DNA of 64,000 nucleotides from Spongospora subterranea f. sp. subterranea (lineage: Eukaryota; Endomyxa: Phytomyxea; Phytomyxea; Plasmodiophorida), in contig JAUGWO010000059.1 in assembly GCA_049724395.1 (NCBI GenBank), forward strand, positions 237,196-301,195, in the 5' to 3' direction. The notes beneath the pieces are model-generated. The model was given only the letters and a program-made list of their open reading frames with translations. It ran no database searches and was not told the DNA's origin. The position numbers and the translations under genes are program-made. Positions 62,905-64,000 of the stretch are shown here, piece after piece; within the stretch, counting starts at the first letter, position 1, and the number at the start of each line of letters is the position of its first letter.

Positions 62905-64000
62905 TCATGCGGAAGATGAAAATATCGCCTTACGGTTAATACGCACCTTCGCTATTGAATCTGGAGCTAGTTCGGTGTTTAAAATCTTGTGTCGGTGGGT
63001 TTCGAACTTCTGCTCGCTCAATGGTTTTGTAAAAAGGTCCGCAATCATTGTTTCAGTTGGGCAGTATACGACTTTGATCCGGCCTTCCTTGATCTTTTCC
63101 CGGATAAAATGGTACTTGATATCCACATGTTTGGTTCTTGACTTATTGCAGTCGTTTGTTTGAAGAAAAATCGCTCCCTGGTTGTCCTGATGGAGGATGG
63201 ACCTCTTGTTTGTGATGATACGTAGTTCCGCTAATAGGTCTTGCAACCAGATCGCTTCCTTTGTGGCGTCACACGCGGCCATATATTCGGCCTCTGTGGT
63301 AGATAAGGTTACCGCTTTCTGCTTTGTACTTTTCCATGAAATAGTATTGTTGCCTATTTTGTAAATCCAACCAGTCGTCGATTTGCGGTCGTTTTTGTCA
63401 CCGGCAAAATCGCTGTCGGCGTATCCTTGGATAGTTGATGAACCTTTTGTAAAGTGAAGCCCGAGTTCTTGTGTAGTGTTTAAATACTTGATAATTTTCT
63501 GGATTGCTCTCCACAGATTTGGTGATGGTGATGTAACATAGCGGCTGACGCAGTTGACTGCGTACGCTATATCCGGGCGGGTTGCATTTGCAAGATACAT
63601 CAGGCATCCGATCGCCTCTCTTATCGGGTACTTGTTCGGGGTCGAGTGGTCATTGCTATCGGGTTCCGGATTGTGTCCGGGGTCGTAAGTCACCGCCATT
63701 GGTGTGTAGGTCGGCTTACACTGGTCTTGTCCAAACTTGGTTACGATCGTCTTAGTATATTTTTGCTGGCATAGTGTAATTCCGGTTGATGTTCTTCTAG
63801 CCTCGATTCCTAAAAACTCGTGTAGTTCACCAAGGTCTTTCATTTTGAATGTTTTGCCTAGGCTTGATGACAATTGTTGAATTGCGTAATGATCGTCGCC
63901 AGTTATTATCAGGTCATCAACATAGGTGCCGATTAGAATTGATTTCGCATCCTGATTTTTGTACCATATGCAGGGTTCTTTCCTCGATTGCGTGAAGCCT
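62905..64000 (-). CDS. Ty1/Copia reverse transcriptase-RNase H, partial (runs off window)
   Basis: The minus strand is open from the window edge (64000) to the stop at 62905, about 364 residues with no frame break. The RT active site 'TYVDDLIITGDD' lies near 63930-63895 and 'MKDLGELHEFLGIEA' near 63845-63800. Then come 'AIGCLMYLANATRPDIAYAV', 'GYADSDFAGDKNDRKSTTGW' (RNase H, first Asp) and 'TLSTTEAEYMAACDA' (Glu). The carboxy end has 'HQDNQGAI', 'SRTKHVDIKYHFIREKI' and 'TKPLSEQKF'. All the expected C-terminal Copia blocks are intact, so this is the best-preserved retroelement in the window. Integrase and gag should lie to the right, outside. A 3' LTR probably begins near 62900 (TGTTGAGTCA on the minus strand), 150 bp upstream of the tRNA-Ser gene. 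Confidence 0.9.
   Translation of the reverse strand, partial: GFTQSRKEPCIWYKNQDAKSILIGTYVDDLIITGDDHYAIQQLSSSLGKTFKMKDLGELHEFLGIEARRTSTGITLCQQKYTKTIVTKFGQDQCKPTYTPMAVTYDPGHNPEPDSNDHSTPNKYPIREAIGCLMYLANATRPDIAYAVNCVSRYVTSPSPNLWRAIQKIIKYLNTTQELGLHFTKGSSTIQGYADSDFAGDKNDRKSTTGWIYKIGNNTISWKSTKQKAVTLSTTEAEYMAACDATKEAIWLQDLLAELRIITNKRSILHQDNQGAIFLQTNDCNKSRTKHVDIKYHFIREKIKEGRIKVVYCPTETMIADLFTKPLSEQKFETHRHKILNTELAPDSIAKVRINRKAIFSSSA

Noticed and set aside
1-64000. CRISPR array or bacterial operons
   Set aside because: No regularly spaced direct repeats; introns and the tRNA features show eukaryotic DNA.
57079-64000. Copia gag (57079-57819) and Copia polymerase (62905-64000) as one element
   Set aside because: Both are on the minus strand, so gag should have the higher coordinate; the order is reversed, hence two elements.

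Overview
This is eukaryotic nuclear DNA. The genes carry short GT-AG introns (mostly 44-125 nt), the tRNA gene lacks an encoded CCA and is followed by a T-run terminator, and about half of the window is LTR-retrotransposon and DNA-transposon debris. Compact genes, predicted secreted proteins of no recognisable family and fungal/oomycete-like mobile elements suggest a unicellular, possibly biotrophic microbe (plasmodiophorid, oomycete-like or chytrid-like). I cannot fix the lineage from this window.

Layout. 0.2-11.2 kb is a graveyard of DNA transposons: three decayed DDE transposases, Myb/SANT-like remnants, a Copia remnant, and a Harbinger/PIF element whose transposase and Myb genes are rearranged inside a 2.5 kb inverted repeat. 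12.0-16.7 kb holds two intact seven-exon ABCG half-transporter genes, tail to tail. 17.2-22.8 kb is a nest of Ty3/Gypsy elements with large inverted duplications; one LTR has the layout of a self-primed (Tf1-like) element. 23.5-32.1 kb contains a family of secreted proteins: one intact gene, two decayed relatives, and a separate secreted protein with a basic nuclear-localisation-like motif, flanked by direct repeats. 32.1-40.8 kb is a nested Gypsy/Copia/Gypsy block ending in a foldback element. 41.8-42.9 kb is the second intact member of the secreted family.

45.4-56.6 kb is a visibly GC-rich gene island: a third ABCG gene with the same exon structure but a 2-nt frame disruption, and four genes I cannot assign, three of them rich in acidic/Ser or coiled-coil-like sequence. 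56.6-64 kb returns to repeats: Copia gag, a decayed USP-like gene with an AT-hook, inverted Gypsy gag fragments, a tRNA-Ser(GCT) gene and a Copia polymerase running off the window.

How it fits together. The host genes are membrane transporters and secreted or structural proteins of unknown role; no metabolic operon or pathway is present. The recurring theme is inverted duplication, with at least nine foldback structures, mostly at retroelement junctions. I derived all exon models by aligning the paralogues by eye and checking reading phase; no computation was run.
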